Positions 40,293 to 49,037 of a DNA stretch of 64,000 nucleotides are shown piece after piece. A program made the position numbers and the translations under genes. The stretch is from Corallococcus macrosporus. GTDB lineage: Bacteria > Myxococcota > Myxococcia > Myxococcales > Myxococcaceae. The stretch lies in assembly GCF_017302985.1 (NCBI RefSeq), contig NZ_JAFIMU010000007.1:2681001-2745000 (forward strand), read 5' to 3'. Position 1 is the stretch's first letter, and each line of letters starts with the position of its first letter. The notes below the pieces were generated by a model. That model worked only from the letters and a program-made list of their open reading frames with translations. It searched no databases and had not been told where the DNA came from.

Positions 40293-42773
40293 ATGGCTGC
40301 GTGGATGCGGGAGTTGCCCATCGTGATGGCTGCTTCCCAGTCAGGTGATTCAAACGGCGTCCTGTGTACGCTTGTCTTCCTGGGGCTGCTGGGGCTTGTC
40401 TTCTGGGGGCTCGAGTCTGCGCGCAAGCGCCACAAATCGCGCCTCAAGGAAGAGCGCGCAAAGGAGCAAGGACGGGCAGGCCTTGCTGCTCAATCCGCGC
40501 CCCTCCCTCAGGTGAACGTCGCACCTCCCAAGAGGGAAGAGGCTCCCCCGCCGCGGATCTCGCAGGCTTTGCCTCGGACCGAACCCCCACGGCCCGAGAC
40601 GCGCTCCGATGCCCCCGCTCGCGCGCCAGGTCGAATCGAGTCGTCTCCCAAGCCCGTGACGATCCGAGGCGCCACCTGGATTCCGCCTGGCCAGGCGGTG
40701 GAGGTGGCAGGCCGGAGGATTCCAGGGGGCATGGTGTATGTCGGAGACAAGCTCGCGGCGGTGAATGTTCCGAGTCCGGAACCCGCCCTCATCAATCCGA
40801 GCCTCCACGTCGCTTCCAGGCCGGACCGCAGCGGTGAGGGCATGAACTATTGGCCCTCCTATTCCACCATTTCCCCTGCGTGTCGCGCCGGCTACCTGGA
40901 GTGGCTTGAGGAGGGGCGGCGCAGGCCCAACGCCTATATCGGTTACGTCTTCCTCTTCTTCTATGGCCTGGAGCGACGGGTTCTCGTCGACCTGGCAAAG
41001 GGGGCTGTGAGCTCCGAGGAAGTGCGTGCCATCGAACAAGAGGTTCAGGGCCTATTGCGTGTCTATGGGACCAACGCCTCGTTTCGTCGGTACGCCACCC
41101 AGTTGCAGGATGTCCTTCGCGTCCGGCGAACAGGGGAGGAAGGACTGTTGAAGGAAGTGCCTCAGTTCGCGCTTCGGAGCGAGGGCGAGGCGTCATTCGA
41201 TGTGCGCATCGCAGTGGGGACTGCTGCGTCCAGACAACTCCCGCTGCCGGCCGACTGGGCCCTGGCTTGGGCGATCGAAGCCAGTGACACACGTCTTCGT
41301 ACGCCCGCGACCCGCTGCCCGGAGGAGTTCAAGACCCTGTTTCGCGCGCGATACGCTCGCGACCACGGGCCGGGAATCGTGCCCCGTGCGCGAAAGACGC
41401 AGGTGAAGGCTCAATATCAGCCCGCGAGTGCCTCCTTCGGTGGCGAGGTTCCGCTCGCCTCGACGACCACCTTTGAAGCCTCTGAATCCTCCCTCAAGCC
41501 TCTGCATGCGCTCATCGAGGATTGTTGTATCGAGCTTGAGCCCTTCAGCCGCTGGATTGGAAAGAACCCAGAGGGGCGCAACACCCTGGCGGCGCTGGCG
41601 CTGCTTCCTCCGGAACTGGCTGTGGGGCAGGGTGGAAGGGAAGTCCAGGCGCTTCGGTCTACCCTCGAAGAGGCGCTCTCGGGGCGCGGCGTTGCCGCGA
41701 TCGAGGCTCGCTCGCTCCTGGCGCACTGGCCCACGGCGGTCCCCGACAAGGTGTCCAAGGCCGAAGCGGTGGGACTGGCGCAGACTCTGGAGAAGTTGGG
41801 CTTTGGCCTGGAGCCGGATCCCCGCTTCAGTGGTCCCGTCTTGGCGAGGGAGGAATCGGCTGTTGTCTTTGCCCTTCCTCCGGAGTCTCCCAATGCCCCA
41901 TCTCCGACCTACCTCGCGACATTGGCGACCTTGCATCTGGCGGCCACCGTGGCGACGGCGGATGGCACGGTGAGTCCTGAAGAGAGGACGCGGCTGGACG
42001 CAATGCTCGAAAACTCACAGGACCTGTCCATGGCGGAAAAGGTTCGTCTCAAGGCGCACCTGGATTGGTTGCTCAAGCGTCCCGCCTCGACTGCGAGCCT
42101 CAAGAAGAGGGTGGACTCGCTGACGCCCACGGCGCGGGCGGCATTGGGCCGTTTGCTCGTGGAGGTCGCGGTGGCGGATGGAAGCGTGGCGCTTCCAGAG
42201 CTCAAGACGCTGTCCAAGCTCTATCCCCTGTTGGGGCTTGATGAAGCGCGTGTTCACGCGGACATCCACACGGTGGTCTCCGCGCGGACCGCTCCTGCCG
42301 CGGAACCTGTCGCCATGCAGCTGGCAGGTGTTCCCGCGAAGGGGTTCACCCTGCCTGCTCCGCCGGCCGAGCCTCCACCAGAGCCGTCACAGTCGAGGAA
42401 GAGCGCCGGTGTTGCCCTCGACATGCGGAGCGTGCAGGCGAAGTTGGTCGAAACCGCGGCGGTTTCCAGCCTGCTGGGAAGCATCTTCGCGGAGGAGGAG
42501 CCGGCTCCTGCGACGCCTTCGGCTCCCGCGGTGGGAGAGGCTTCCGTCGCGGGACTGGATGCCGCCCACTCCGCGTTGCTTCGGGCCCTGGTCGCCAAGG
42601 CCGAGTGGCCTCGTTCCGAAGTCGAGAAGCTTGCCAGTGGGCTGGGGCTGCTCACCGACGGGGCGCTGGACGTCATCAATGATGCAGCCTTCGGGGTCTG
42701 TGGCGAGCCCGTCCTCGAAGGAGACGAAGTTCTTCAGCTCAACGCACAAGCGGCTCAGGAGATGGTGGCATGA
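40293..42773 (+). CDS. TerB-domain membrane protein (TerB-N/TerB/TerB-C type)
   Basis: The product has about 826 residues from the ATG at 40293, which has a GGGGGAA site upstream; ATGs at 40236 and 40326 are alternatives. One membrane helix near the N-terminus (CTLVFLGLLGLVFWGLE) is followed by a basic, Pro-rich linker. A TerB-N-like region follows (IPGGMVYVGDKL, YWPSYSTISPACRAGYLEWLEEGRRRPNAYIGYVFLFFYGLERRVL). Near residue 575-690 is a TerB core with paired metal-binding motifs TADGTVSPEE and VADGSVALPE. The C-terminus (LDAAHSALLRALVAKAEW, DALDVINDAAF-like) fits TerB-C. TerB domains are associated with membrane stress and phage defence. It is first of four packed genes. Codon use is less GC-biased than in the genome core. 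Confidence 0.82.
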   Translation: MAAWMRELPIVMAASQSGDSNGVLCTLVFLGLLGLVFWGLESARKRHKSRLKEERAKEQGRAGLAAQSAPLPQVNVAPPKREEAPPPRISQALPRTEPPRPETRSDAPARAPGRIESSPKPVTIRGATWIPPGQAVEVAGRRIPGGMVYVGDKLAAVNVPSPEPALINPSLHVASRPDRSGEGMNYWPSYSTISPACRAGYLEWLEEGRRRPNAYIGYVFLFFYGLERRVLVDLAKGAVSSEEVRAIEQEVQGLLRVYGTNASFRRYATQLQDVLRVRRTGEEGLLKEVPQFALRSEGEASFDVRIAVGTAASRQLPLPADWALAWAIEASDTRLRTPATRCPEEFKTLFRARYARDHGPGIVPRARKTQVKAQYQPASASFGGEVPLASTTTFEASESSLKPLHALIEDCCIELEPFSRWIGKNPEGRNTLAALALLPPELAVGQGGREVQALRSTLEEALSGRGVAAIEARSLLAHWPTAVPDKVSKAEAVGLAQTLEKLGFGLEPDPRFSGPVLAREESAVVFALPPESPNAPSPTYLATLATLHLAATVATADGTVSPEERTRLDAMLENSQDLSMAEKVRLKAHLDWLLKRPASTASLKKRVDSLTPTARAALGRLLVEVAVADGSVALPELKTLSKLYPLLGLDEARVHADIHTVVSARTAPAAEPVAMQLAGVPAKGFTLPAPPAEPPPEPSQSRKSAGVALDMRSVQAKLVETAAVSSLLGSIFAEEEPAPATPSAPAVGEASVAGLDAAHSALLRALVAKAEWPRSEVEKLASGLGLLTDGALDVINDAAFGVCGEPVLEGDEVLQLNAQAAQEMVA

Positions 42774-44140
42774 CGGACGCGACGCAGGGACGCATCAGGC
42801 CGAAAGACCGGGACGCCATCATCCAATCGTTGAGAGCGGGCGTCGTTCCGCGAGTCGGTCAGCAGCACATCCAGGTCGGTCGGGTGGAAGAGGTGAAGGC
42901 ACTGGTCCGCGACGTGGAACGAATCGCGGAAGGGGGCAGTGGCATTCGCTTCGTCATCGGAGAGTACGGCTCCGGAAAGACCTTCTTCCTCAACCTCATC
43001 CGCTCCATCGCCTTGGAGAAGCGACTGGTCACGGTGCACGCGGACCTCAATCCGGACCGGAGGATCCACGCCACGGATGGCAAGGCGCGCAACCTGTACG
43101 CGGAGCTCATGCGCAACCTCGCGACCCGCGCCAAACCCGAAGGGGGCGCGCTTCCCAGCGTCGTGGAGCGTTTTGTTTCCAGCGCCCTCACGGATGCCCG
43201 CACCCGTGGCATCCAGCCAGAGGCCGTCATTCGCGAGAAGCTCGCGGCCCTGTCGGAGCTGGTGGGCGGCTATGACTTCGCGGAGGTCATCGCGGCGTAC
43301 TGGCGAGGTCACGACACTGGCAACGAGGCTCTCAAGGCCGACGCGGTGCGATGGCTCCGAGGCGAATTCTCCACGCGCACGGATGCGAAGCGGGCGCTGG
43401 GAGTCCGTTCCATCATCGACGACTCGGATGTCTACGACCAGCTGAAGCTCCTGGCGCGCTTCGTTCGCCTCGCGGGGTACGACGGGTTGCTCGTCTGTCT
43501 GGACGAACTCGTCAACCTCTACAAACTGGCGAATACGAAGGCTCGGGCCTCCAACTACGAGCAGATCCTTCGCATTCTCAATGATTGCCTGCAGGGGAGC
43601 GCGGAGGGACTCGGGTTCCTGCTGGGCGGGACGCCGGAGTTCCTCACGGACACACGCAAGGGGCTCTATAGCTACGAGGCGCTGCAGTCCCGGCTGGCTC
43701 AGAACGCTTTCGCGGTAGGCGGACTCGTTGATTACTCCTCGCCGGTGCTTCGCCTGGCGAACCTGACGCCCGAAGACCTGTACGTCCTGCTCACCAAGCT
43801 GAGGCATGTCTTCTCCGCGGGCGAGGGCGGCGCCCGGCTCCTGCCGGATGAGGGACTCCAGGGCTTCATGAGCCATTGCTCGGAGCGGATTGGTGAGGCC
43901 TACTTCCGGACCCCACGCAGCACGGTGACGGCGTTCATCAATCTGTTGTCCGTGCTTGAGCAGAATCCCACCGCGGATTGGAAGGAGTTGCTGGGCGGTA
44001 TCTCCCTGGCCGTCGAGACCAACCCCGACCTGGCCCCACTGACGGAGTCAGACTCGGAGACGCAGCCTGTCGCCGCGACCAGGGCCCCCAGTCGTCAGAA
44101 GGAAACCGCGGACGATGAGCTTGCCTCCTTCAAGCTCTGA
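42770..44140 (+). CDS. BrxD-like ATP-binding protein (DUF2791 type)
   Basis: The product has 456 residues. The start overlaps the TerB stop (ATGA). The N-terminus RPKDRDAIIQSLRAGVVPRVGQQHIQVGR matches the opening of BREX-associated BrxD ATPases. Walker A is GEYGSGKT (64-71), Walker B LLVCLDELVNL (Asp245-Glu246), followed by a sensor-like FLLGGTPEFLTD and LRLANLTPEDLYVLLTKLRHVF. The family belongs to STAND/ORC-like ATPases found with BREX type 2 and with other defence gene sets. It probably senses or loads onto DNA together with the Lhr-like helicase whose gene overlaps its end by 26 bp. None of the core BREX genes (brxC/pglY, pglX, pglZ) is present. Confidence 0.85.
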   Translation: MTDATQGRIRPKDRDAIIQSLRAGVVPRVGQQHIQVGRVEEVKALVRDVERIAEGGSGIRFVIGEYGSGKTFFLNLIRSIALEKRLVTVHADLNPDRRIHATDGKARNLYAELMRNLATRAKPEGGALPSVVERFVSSALTDARTRGIQPEAVIREKLAALSELVGGYDFAEVIAAYWRGHDTGNEALKADAVRWLRGEFSTRTDAKRALGVRSIIDDSDVYDQLKLLARFVRLAGYDGLLVCLDELVNLYKLANTKARASNYEQILRILNDCLQGSAEGLGFLLGGTPEFLTDTRKGLYSYEALQSRLAQNAFAVGGLVDYSSPVLRLANLTPEDLYVLLTKLRHVFSAGEGGARLLPDEGLQGFMSHCSERIGEAYFRTPRSTVTAFINLLSVLEQNPTADWKELLGGISLAVETNPDLAPLTESDSETQPVAATRAPSRQKETADDELASFKL

Positions 44141-46394
44141 CGGAGGGGGAGCCTCGTCCTCCTTCTCCCTGCTGCATCCACGGGTGCAGCGCTGGATCTG
44201 GGCACAGGGCTGGAAGGAGCTGAGAGACATCCAGGAAGCCGCCATCTCACCCGTCCGGGAGGGAATGCGCGACGTCATCCTTTCGGCCTCGACTGCCAGT
44301 GGGAAGACGGAAGCCGCATTTCTTCCCATCTGCAGCCGGCTGGCGGAAGGCGCTGACGGCAGTGTGAGGGCCATCTACGTAGGTCCGCTCAAGGCACTGA
44401 TCAACGATCAGTTCCAACGCCTGGAAGGGCTCTGTGAAGGCCTGGGGATTCCCGTGCATCGGTGGCACGGAGATGTGTCCCAGGGGCACAAGAGCCGTCT
44501 GCTCAAGTCGCCGGGCGGCATCCTCCTCATCACTCCCGAGTCCCTGGAGGCCCTGTTCGTGCGCCAGGGGCCTGCGCTCAAGGGACTTCTGTCAGGGCTG
44601 GAGCACGTGGTTATCGACGAGCTCCACGCATTCATTGGAACCGAGCGAGGGTGTCAGCTTCAGTCCCTGCTCCATCGCCTGGAGTTGTTGCTCCGCCGGA
44701 AGGTGGCCCGCGTCGGGCTCAGCGCCACGTTGGGAAACATGGCCCTGGCCGCAGACTTCCTTCGGCCTGGAGCAGGACGTGACGTGCTCCTGCTTGCATC
44801 CCCTGCTGGTGGAGGCGAGCTGCGGCTCCAGCTGCGGGGATACCGGACCCAGGAGCCTGATGCCCAACGCCTGAGCGCCGCGGCCGAGGCGGAAGGCGCC
44901 CTGTTGGCCGAGGACGAGCGGACCGAGGATGTCCACGCCATCGCGGCGCATCTCTTCCAGGCACTTCGAGGGACACACAATCTCGTCTTCGCCAACAGCC
45001 GGCAGAATGTCGAATGCTACGCGGATCTCCTGCGGCAGATGTGTGAGCAATCCCAATTGCCCAATGAGTTCTTCCCCCATCACGGAAACCTCTCCAAGGA
45101 GCTTCGCGAGGAGGCAGAGGCGGCCCTCAAGGCCCGGCAACGTCCGGTCAGCCTGGTGTGCACCACGACTCTGGAAATGGGCATTGATGTGGGCTCGGTG
45201 CAGAGCGTCGCCCAGGTTGGGGTGGCCCCTTCCGTGGCGAGCCTTCGCCAGCGATTGGGTCGCAGTGGCCGCAAGGGTGGTCCCGCGACGCTTCGCATCT
45301 ACCATCAGGAGCCGGAGCTGACGGACAAGAGTCCGCTGCCGGATCAGCTGCGGGTACGTCTGGTTCAGTCCGTGGCCATGGTGGAGTTGCTGCTGGCGGG
45401 ATGGTGTGAGCCCCCGTCAGCAACAGCCTTCCACTTCTCCACCTTGGTTCAGCAGGTGCTGTCCCTCATTGCCCAGCATGGGGGTGTCAAAGCCGCCGAG
45501 GTGTACTCGGCGCTCTGCCAGCAAGGCCCTTTTGCCCGGGTGTCGCCTGAGGACTTCGTTCGCTTCTTGAGGGGATTGGGCCGGGCGGAACTGCTGGACC
45601 AATCCAACGACGGGACCTTGTTGCTGGGGCGCGTTGGTGAACGAATCGTCAATCACTACAGCTTCTACGCTGCGTTCGCATCGCCCGAGGAGTTCCGGCT
45701 GGTGACAGTGGGGCGCACGCTGGGAAGCATGCCGATTGATCAACCTCTTTTTGTCGGCATGTTCCTCATCTTCGGGGGGACGCGCTGGAAGGTGCTCTCG
45801 GTCCACTCCGAGGAGAAGGTGGTCGAACTCGAGCCTGCTCCGATGGGACGCGTCCCTCGGTTCGACTCCGGGGCAGTGGGCAGCGTCCATGACCAGATTC
45901 GTGAGCGGATGCGTCTGCTCTATGTCTCCGAACAGGTTCCGCGCTACCTGGATGCGCGTGCCCAGGACCTGCTGAAGGAGGGACGGGATACCTTCCATCG
46001 ATGGCGACTGGCCGAGCGCGGCGTCGTCTCATCCGGGGGCAGTGTGTATCTCTTCCCGTGGATGGGAGATGCCGTGCTCCACACGCTGGAGCTCCAGTTC
46101 CATGCACTCGGTATGCCTGCGGAAGTCCAGGGACCGGTGATTCTGGTGCCGGGAACCCAGGCGGGAGTCGAGGAGGCCTTGCGTGGCTTCGTCGCGGCTG
46201 GTCCCGCGAGAGCGGAAGCGCTCACCGCCGAAGTTGAGAACCTGGCCATCGAAAAGCATGACGCCTTTGTCGAAGCATCCCTGCTCGCGCGCGATTACGC
46301 GGCACGGCATCTCGATGTGCAGGGGGCATGGCAGGCCGCGCAGCGTTTGACGCAAAGCGGGGGCGGAAATACCGCCTCCCTCCTCCCCGAGTAG
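44115..46394 (+). CDS. Lhr/BrxHI-like DEAD-box helicase
   Basis: The product has 759 residues. It is a superfamily 2 helicase: Q-like motif ELRDIQEAAI, Walker A SASTASGKT (57-65), Walker B VVIDELHAF (DELH 168-171), motif III LSATLGN, motif VI QRLGRSGRKG. The spacing and the C-terminal region after the helicase core (winged helix, QVLSLIAQHGGVKAAEVYSALCQ) match Lhr-like helicases of the BrxHI group. It would translocate on DNA or unwind it. It overlaps the BrxD-like gene and is followed 8 bp later by the NERD helicase gene, so the four proteins are coexpressed. Confidence 0.88.
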   Translation: MSLPPSSSDGGGASSSFSLLHPRVQRWIWAQGWKELRDIQEAAISPVREGMRDVILSASTASGKTEAAFLPICSRLAEGADGSVRAIYVGPLKALINDQFQRLEGLCEGLGIPVHRWHGDVSQGHKSRLLKSPGGILLITPESLEALFVRQGPALKGLLSGLEHVVIDELHAFIGTERGCQLQSLLHRLELLLRRKVARVGLSATLGNMALAADFLRPGAGRDVLLLASPAGGGELRLQLRGYRTQEPDAQRLSAAAEAEGALLAEDERTEDVHAIAAHLFQALRGTHNLVFANSRQNVECYADLLRQMCEQSQLPNEFFPHHGNLSKELREEAEAALKARQRPVSLVCTTTLEMGIDVGSVQSVAQVGVAPSVASLRQRLGRSGRKGGPATLRIYHQEPELTDKSPLPDQLRVRLVQSVAMVELLLAGWCEPPSATAFHFSTLVQQVLSLIAQHGGVKAAEVYSALCQQGPFARVSPEDFVRFLRGLGRAELLDQSNDGTLLLGRVGERIVNHYSFYAAFASPEEFRLVTVGRTLGSMPIDQPLFVGMFLIFGGTRWKVLSVHSEEKVVELEPAPMGRVPRFDSGAVGSVHDQIRERMRLLYVSEQVPRYLDARAQDLLKEGRDTFHRWRLAERGVVSSGGSVYLFPWMGDAVLHTLELQFHALGMPAEVQGPVILVPGTQAGVEEALRGFVAAGPARAEALTAEVENLAIEKHDAFVEASLLARDYAARHLDVQGAWQAAQRLTQSGGGNTASLLPE

Positions 46395-46402
46395 GCCCTC
46401 AC

Positions 46403-48190
46403 ATGGCGACATTGATTCCCTCCCTGAACCAGTGCCTTGTCCGGATGCAGGCCGGGGAGAAGCGGTTCGCTCGCCGGTTGGAGGAGAAGCTCGAGGACGA
46501 CTACCTGCTCTGGTACGACGTCCCCATCGGGGGCACGGGGCACCATCCGGACTTCATCATCCTGCATCCTCGGCGGGGACTGCTCGTCCTTGAGGTGAAG
46601 GACTGGAAGCGCGACACCCTCCAGAACATCGACAAGTCGCGCGTCGTCCTGATGACACAGACGGGCCTCAAGGAGGTGGTGAACCCCTTCGAGCAGTCCC
46701 GTGTCTACGCCCATGAAATCGCGACGCTGCTCCAACGCGACCCGATGCTCGTGACTCCTGACGGTCCATATCGGGGCCGACTGGTCCTGCCCTGGAGCCA
46801 TGGGGTCGTGCTCTCGAACATCACCCGGAGGCAGTTCGACGAGGGCGAACTGGGGAAGGTGTTGCCACCGCATCGAGTCATCTGCCGGGATGAGATGGGG
46901 GAAGACGTCGACCCCGAGAAGTTCCAGAAGCGGCTCTGGGACATGTTCCCGTGGTCTCCCTCACAGCCCATCTCACTGCCTCAGTTGGACCGGATCCGCT
47001 GGCATGTCTTCCCGGAGCTGCGGATTGGCAGCGGCCCGCTTGCCCGTTCCGCACCGGTCCAGACGGAGCTGGAGCTTTCGGTTCCGGACCTCATCCGCAT
47101 CATGGACCTTCAGCAGGAGCAGTTGGCTCGCAGCCTGGGAGAGGGCCATCGCGTCATCCATGGGGTCGCGGGCTCCGGCAAGACGATGATCCTGGGGTAT
47201 CGCTGCCTGCAGCTGGCCAGGACGCTCCATCGCCCCATCCTTGTCCTCTGCTACGGGAAGCCTCTCTATGGCTGGCTGGAGCAGATGCTGAGAGCCCAGG
47301 GGCTTTCAGCGCAGGTGGTCATCCAGACCTTTCATGCCTGGTGCCACGCCCAGCTCCGCCACTTCCATGCGGGATTTCCACCCGAGGGGCTGCCACCCGG
47401 TGAGTTCTACGAGCAACTCGTTCAGCGGGTCATCGCCGCCGTGGACCGCGGGCTCATTCCCCGGGCCCAGTATGGGGCGGTGCTCATCGATGAAGGGCAC
47501 GACTTCCAACCCGAGTGGTTCAAGCTCATCTCGCAGATGGTGGATCCGGGGACGAACTCGCTCCTGCTGCTCTATGACGACGCCCAGTCCATCTACCCGC
47601 ACAAGCGCTTCAGCTTCAGGAGCGTGGGCATCCAGGCCCAGGGCCGTACCACCATCCTGCGATTGAACTACCGCAACACCGCCGACATCCTCCAATTCGC
47701 CGCCGACTTCGCGCGAGAAGTGCTGACGCCCAACGACGCGGACGAAGATGGCGTTCCGCTCGTTCAACCCCAATCCGCGGGGCGCCGTGGGCCCGTGCCG
47801 AAAGTCGTCGAGCTGCCCAGCCTGCATGAAGAGCTGCGCTACATCGCGGGCCGCTTCCAGCAACTCCATGCGGAAGGCCATGCGTGGAATGAGATGGCCC
47901 TGCTCTACCGCAGTATGGACATCGGTCAGCGTGCGGTTCAGCACCTGCGCCAGAAGGGCATTCCCCTGCAATGGGTGGGCAAGGGTCATGGCCAGTCCGC
48001 CTTCAAGTCCTCCGAAGCCAGCGTGAAGGTCCTGACGTTCCATTCCAGCAAAGGACTGGAGTTCCCCGTCGTCGCCATCCCTCGGCTCAAGCGCCCAGCT
48101 CCCGAAAGGCCTGATGCCAAGGAGGAAGCCCGCTTGCTCTACGTGGCCATGACGCGTGCCATGGATCAGCTCGTCCTCACGGCGAGCTGA
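46403..48190 (+). CDS. NERD nuclease-domain fused to UvrD/Rep-type helicase
   Basis: The product has 595 residues. The N-terminal NERD domain has the restriction-endonuclease-like catalytic pattern Asp50 (HHPDFIIL), Glu64 and Lys66 (LVLEVKDWKR). The rest is superfamily 1 helicase: Walker A GVAGSGKT (254-261), Walker B VLIDEGHDFQPEW, LLYDDAQSIY, LNYRNTADIL, LTFHSSKGLEFPVVAI, LLYVAMTRAMDQLVL. The helicase core is shorter than UvrD, as is usual for NERD-helicases. It may cut or process nucleic acid. It is the last of the four-gene set, 8 bp after the Lhr-like gene. The start ATG has no strong ribosome binding site, so translation may depend on coupling. Confidence 0.88.
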   Translation: MATLIPSLNQCLVRMQAGEKRFARRLEEKLEDDYLLWYDVPIGGTGHHPDFIILHPRRGLLVLEVKDWKRDTLQNIDKSRVVLMTQTGLKEVVNPFEQSRVYAHEIATLLQRDPMLVTPDGPYRGRLVLPWSHGVVLSNITRRQFDEGELGKVLPPHRVICRDEMGEDVDPEKFQKRLWDMFPWSPSQPISLPQLDRIRWHVFPELRIGSGPLARSAPVQTELELSVPDLIRIMDLQQEQLARSLGEGHRVIHGVAGSGKTMILGYRCLQLARTLHRPILVLCYGKPLYGWLEQMLRAQGLSAQVVIQTFHAWCHAQLRHFHAGFPPEGLPPGEFYEQLVQRVIAAVDRGLIPRAQYGAVLIDEGHDFQPEWFKLISQMVDPGTNSLLLLYDDAQSIYPHKRFSFRSVGIQAQGRTTILRLNYRNTADILQFAADFAREVLTPNDADEDGVPLVQPQSAGRRGPVPKVVELPSLHEELRYIAGRFQQLHAEGHAWNEMALLYRSMDIGQRAVQHLRQKGIPLQWVGKGHGQSAFKSSEASVKVLTFHSSKGLEFPVVAIPRLKRPAPERPDAKEEARLLYVAMTRAMDQLVLTAS

Positions 48191-48242
48191 GGGCCGGGCA
48201 CTTCGGCCCTACTTCCTGGTTCAGAAGGTAGACTCCCGCACC

Positions 48243-49037
48243 GTGCGCTACGAGCTTCACGACAGCCGCGTCCTCACCTGGTCCCTGGAGACGCACGTCA
48301 CCACGCACTGCAACCTGCGCTGTGCGCAGTGCTGCCCGCTGTCGCCGCACCTGCCCGCGTGGGCCGTGTCTCCCCAGGCATTGGCCGAGGACCTGCGCCG
48401 GCTGTCGCGCGTGCTCAAGCCCAACGTCTTCAAGCTCACCGGCGGTGAGCCCTTCCTCCACCCGGACCTGCCCGCCGTGCTGGACGTGGTGCGCGCCTCC
48501 GGCATCACCGAGCAGGTCTCCGTCACCACCAACGGCTTCCTCGCCCAGAGCGCTCCCGATGCCGTGTACGAACGGCTCGACCGGATGACGCTGTCGTTCT
48601 ACGCGTCCGCGCCGCTGCCCGAACGCTCCATCGCTCGCATCACCGAGCGCTGCGACCAGCACGGCGTGCACCTCACGGTGAAGGCCATCGACCGCTTCCA
48701 GCGCATCACCCCGGACGCGCCGCTGGAGTCCGACGCGCAGGTGCGGGACGTCTTCGCTCGGTGCTGGCTCAAGCAGCGTTGCCACCTGGTCCACCGGGGC
48801 CGCTTCTACACCTGCACCCGCCCGCCCCACGTCGCCACCGTCCTCGCCGCCGAGCACCCGCACCTGCCCGCGCTCGCGGAAGAAGACGGCGTGCCGCTCG
48901 ATGACCCGGACCTGCTCACGCGCCTCCTGGGCTACCTGGAGCGCGATACGCCCCTGGCCACCTGCCGCCACTGCCTGGGCTCCAGCGGTCCCTGGGAGCC
49001 CCACGCGCAGCTGCCCCGGGCTCGCGCCGCTTCCTGA
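48243..49037 (+). CDS. Radical SAM protein
   Basis: The product has 264 residues from the GTG at 48243, preceded at some distance by AGAAGGTAG; a longer in-frame version overlaps the preceding gene. The 4Fe-4S SAM motif is THCNLRCAQCC (CxxxCxxC). FKLTGGEPFLHPDL is the GGE motif, and VSVTTNGFLA and TLSFYAS are later strands of the barrel. The C-terminal cysteines (CWLKQRC, YTCTR, CRHC) suggest a SPASM-like auxiliary cluster. It may modify a peptide or small molecule. It is 52 bp after the NERD helicase gene but has the higher GC of the genome core, so it is probably outside that module. No obvious precursor peptide is adjacent. Confidence 0.85.
   Translation: MRYELHDSRVLTWSLETHVTTHCNLRCAQCCPLSPHLPAWAVSPQALAEDLRRLSRVLKPNVFKLTGGEPFLHPDLPAVLDVVRASGITEQVSVTTNGFLAQSAPDAVYERLDRMTLSFYASAPLPERSIARITERCDQHGVHLTVKAIDRFQRITPDAPLESDAQVRDVFARCWLKQRCHLVHRGRFYTCTRPPHVATVLAAEHPHLPALAEEDGVPLDDPDLLTRLLGYLERDTPLATCRHCLGSSGPWEPHAQLPRARAAS

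Noticed and set aside
40293..48190. Complete BREX system
   Set aside because: BrxD-like and BrxHI-like genes are present, but there is no methylase, no PglZ phosphatase and no BrxC/PglY ATPase in the window on either side.
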